NCBI GenBank assembly: GCA_030680745.1 | Contig: JAUXUR010000023.1 | Span: 1 to 64,000 of the forward strand | Direction: 5' to 3' | Length of the DNA stretch: 64,000 nt | Origin: Alphaproteobacteria bacterium | GTDB lineage: Bacteria > Pseudomonadota > Alphaproteobacteria > JAUXUR01 | Part shown: piece by piece, positions 63,435 through 64,000 of the stretch | How positions within the stretch are numbered: the stretch's first letter is position 1 | Layout of the letters: the number at the start of each line of letters is the position of its first letter | Made by a program: the position numbers and the translations under genes | Notes under the pieces: generated by a model | What the model saw: only the letters and a program-made list of their open reading frames with translations | Database searches by the model: none | What the model was told of the DNA's origin: nothing

Positions 63435-64000
63435 TTATTGACTGGATGTATGTTGGCGCTGGCGCTTTTACAGGCTTTATCGTAGGCCTAACAGGTGTTG
63501 GTGGTGGGGCTCTTATGACTCCCATATTACTCCTTTTTTTTAATATAAATCCCATTGCTGCCGTAGCAACTGATTTATGGTATGCCGCCATTACAAAGAG
63601 TTCTGCTTTACTCGCCTATAATAAGAACAAACAAATAGATTGGGTTATCGTAAGAAGATTATGGTTGGGATCAATACCCGCCGCTTTAATTGTTCTATTT
63701 GCTATATCTATGGGTGTTTTAGAAAAATCTGCAGGCATCATTCCTAAAATTATTGGTATTGTGATTCTTATAACGGCAATTGGTTTAGTGATATCTAATT
63801 GGTTGAAAAAAAAGGTTATTGTATTTAGAAATTTAAATATATCAAGATTTAGATCTCTTCAGAAGCCTCTTACCATAGGCGCCGGCGGTGCTCTTGGCAC
63901 ATTAGTAACGTTGACATCCGTAGGTGCGGGATCTTTAGGCACTGTTATTTTATTCTATCTTTATCCCGTTCGATTAACCCCTTACAAGCTTATTAGTACA
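63431..64000 (+). CDS. TauE/SafE-family permease, truncated by window end
   Basis: 190 codons are visible; the gene runs off the window. The N-terminus YVGAGAFTGFIVGLTGVGGGALMTPILL shows the family's glycine-rich first motif, and IGAGGALGTLVTLTSVGAGSLG is its internal repeat near residue ~145. TauE/SafE proteins carry sulfur-containing or other organic anions across the inner membrane, and relatives next to cys genes are thought to import sulfate or export sulfite. The ATGA overlap with cysQ places it in the sulfation operon, where supplying sulfate is the likeliest role. Confidence 0.88.
   Translation, partial: MIIDWMYVGAGAFTGFIVGLTGVGGGALMTPILLLFFNINPIAAVATDLWYAAITKSSALLAYNKNKQIDWVIVRRLWLGSIPAALIVLFAISMGVLEKSAGIIPKIIGIVILITAIGLVISNWLKKKVIVFRNLNISRFRSLQKPLTIGAGGALGTLVTLTSVGAGSLGTVILFYLYPVRLTPYKLIST

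Noticed and set aside
1-64000. rRNA, tRNA or known riboswitches
   Set aside because: No cloverleaf, rRNA-like or riboswitch core was recognised by eye; a covariance-model search would be needed to exclude small cases.

Overview
The window is AT-rich (roughly 30% G+C by eye) and looks like accessory DNA of a host-associated alphaproteobacterium, most plausibly of the Holosporales/Rickettsiales type. This placement is inferred from four things: a plasmid-type ParA beside a DnaA-N-like replication protein, many Sec-secreted proteins of eukaryote-interacting kinds (an OTU-like protease, Sel1/LRR and AAA+ proteins, an NLS-like motif), abundant broken genes, and short dispersed palindromes. No rRNA, tRNA or universal housekeeping gene is seen, so the species and the replicon (chromosome, large plasmid or integrated plasmid) cannot be fixed from this sequence.

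Layout. (1) 0.1-9 kb, minus strand: two large signal-peptide proteins that are diverged paralogues around one AAA+ module. One is intact; the other has lost its Walker A lysine and carries LRR and Sel1 repeats. Five small secreted cysteine-containing proteins follow in tandem. (2) 9-20 kb: a graveyard with an IS5-type element whose transposase has one in-frame stop, a 1153-aa secreted protein, a secreted gene split by a stop, remnants of a Tn3 transposase and HipA, a serine hydrolase with a frameshift at its catalytic tyrosine, several repeat families with IS-like tips, and an intact Fic protein. (3) 20.7-25.6 kb: a plasmid maintenance module (serine resolvase, replication initiator, ParA, winged-helix partner, centromere-like repeats), bracketed by inverted copies of the same IS6-like tip.

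(4) 25.9-30.9 kb: four consecutive genes whose products all end in one ~50-residue module, LPxDFDPxxYLxLNPDL...HYLxNGKxExRKY. They are a secreted protein, a secreted OTU-like cysteine protease, a membrane acyltransferase and a tiny membrane protein. (5) 31.5-46.4 kb: a tightly packed polysaccharide locus with glycosyltransferases, an asparagine-synthase-like enzyme, a glutaminase/PP-loop amidotransferase fusion, two GT-C-like membrane enzymes (one split, one fused), two Wzx-like flippases and a secreted toroid-like protein. (6) 46.6-64 kb: a GT2, rmlBDAC for dTDP-L-rhamnose, a Wzm/Wzt ABC exporter, a 1471-aa sulfotransferase/coiled-coil/glycosyltransferase/RgpF-like protein, an epimerase, a sulfotransferase carrying the same module, then cysD, cysNC, cysQ and a TauE-like permease.

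Reading as a system: regions 4-6 look like one programme for a rhamnose-containing, probably sulfated and acylated surface glycan. PAPS synthesis and PAP removal sit next to the sulfotransferases, and the recurring module ties enzymes of the locus to a secreted OTU-like protease and other exported proteins. That linkage is the most novel-looking feature of the window; whether the module binds the glycan or acts as a sorting tail is a hypothesis.
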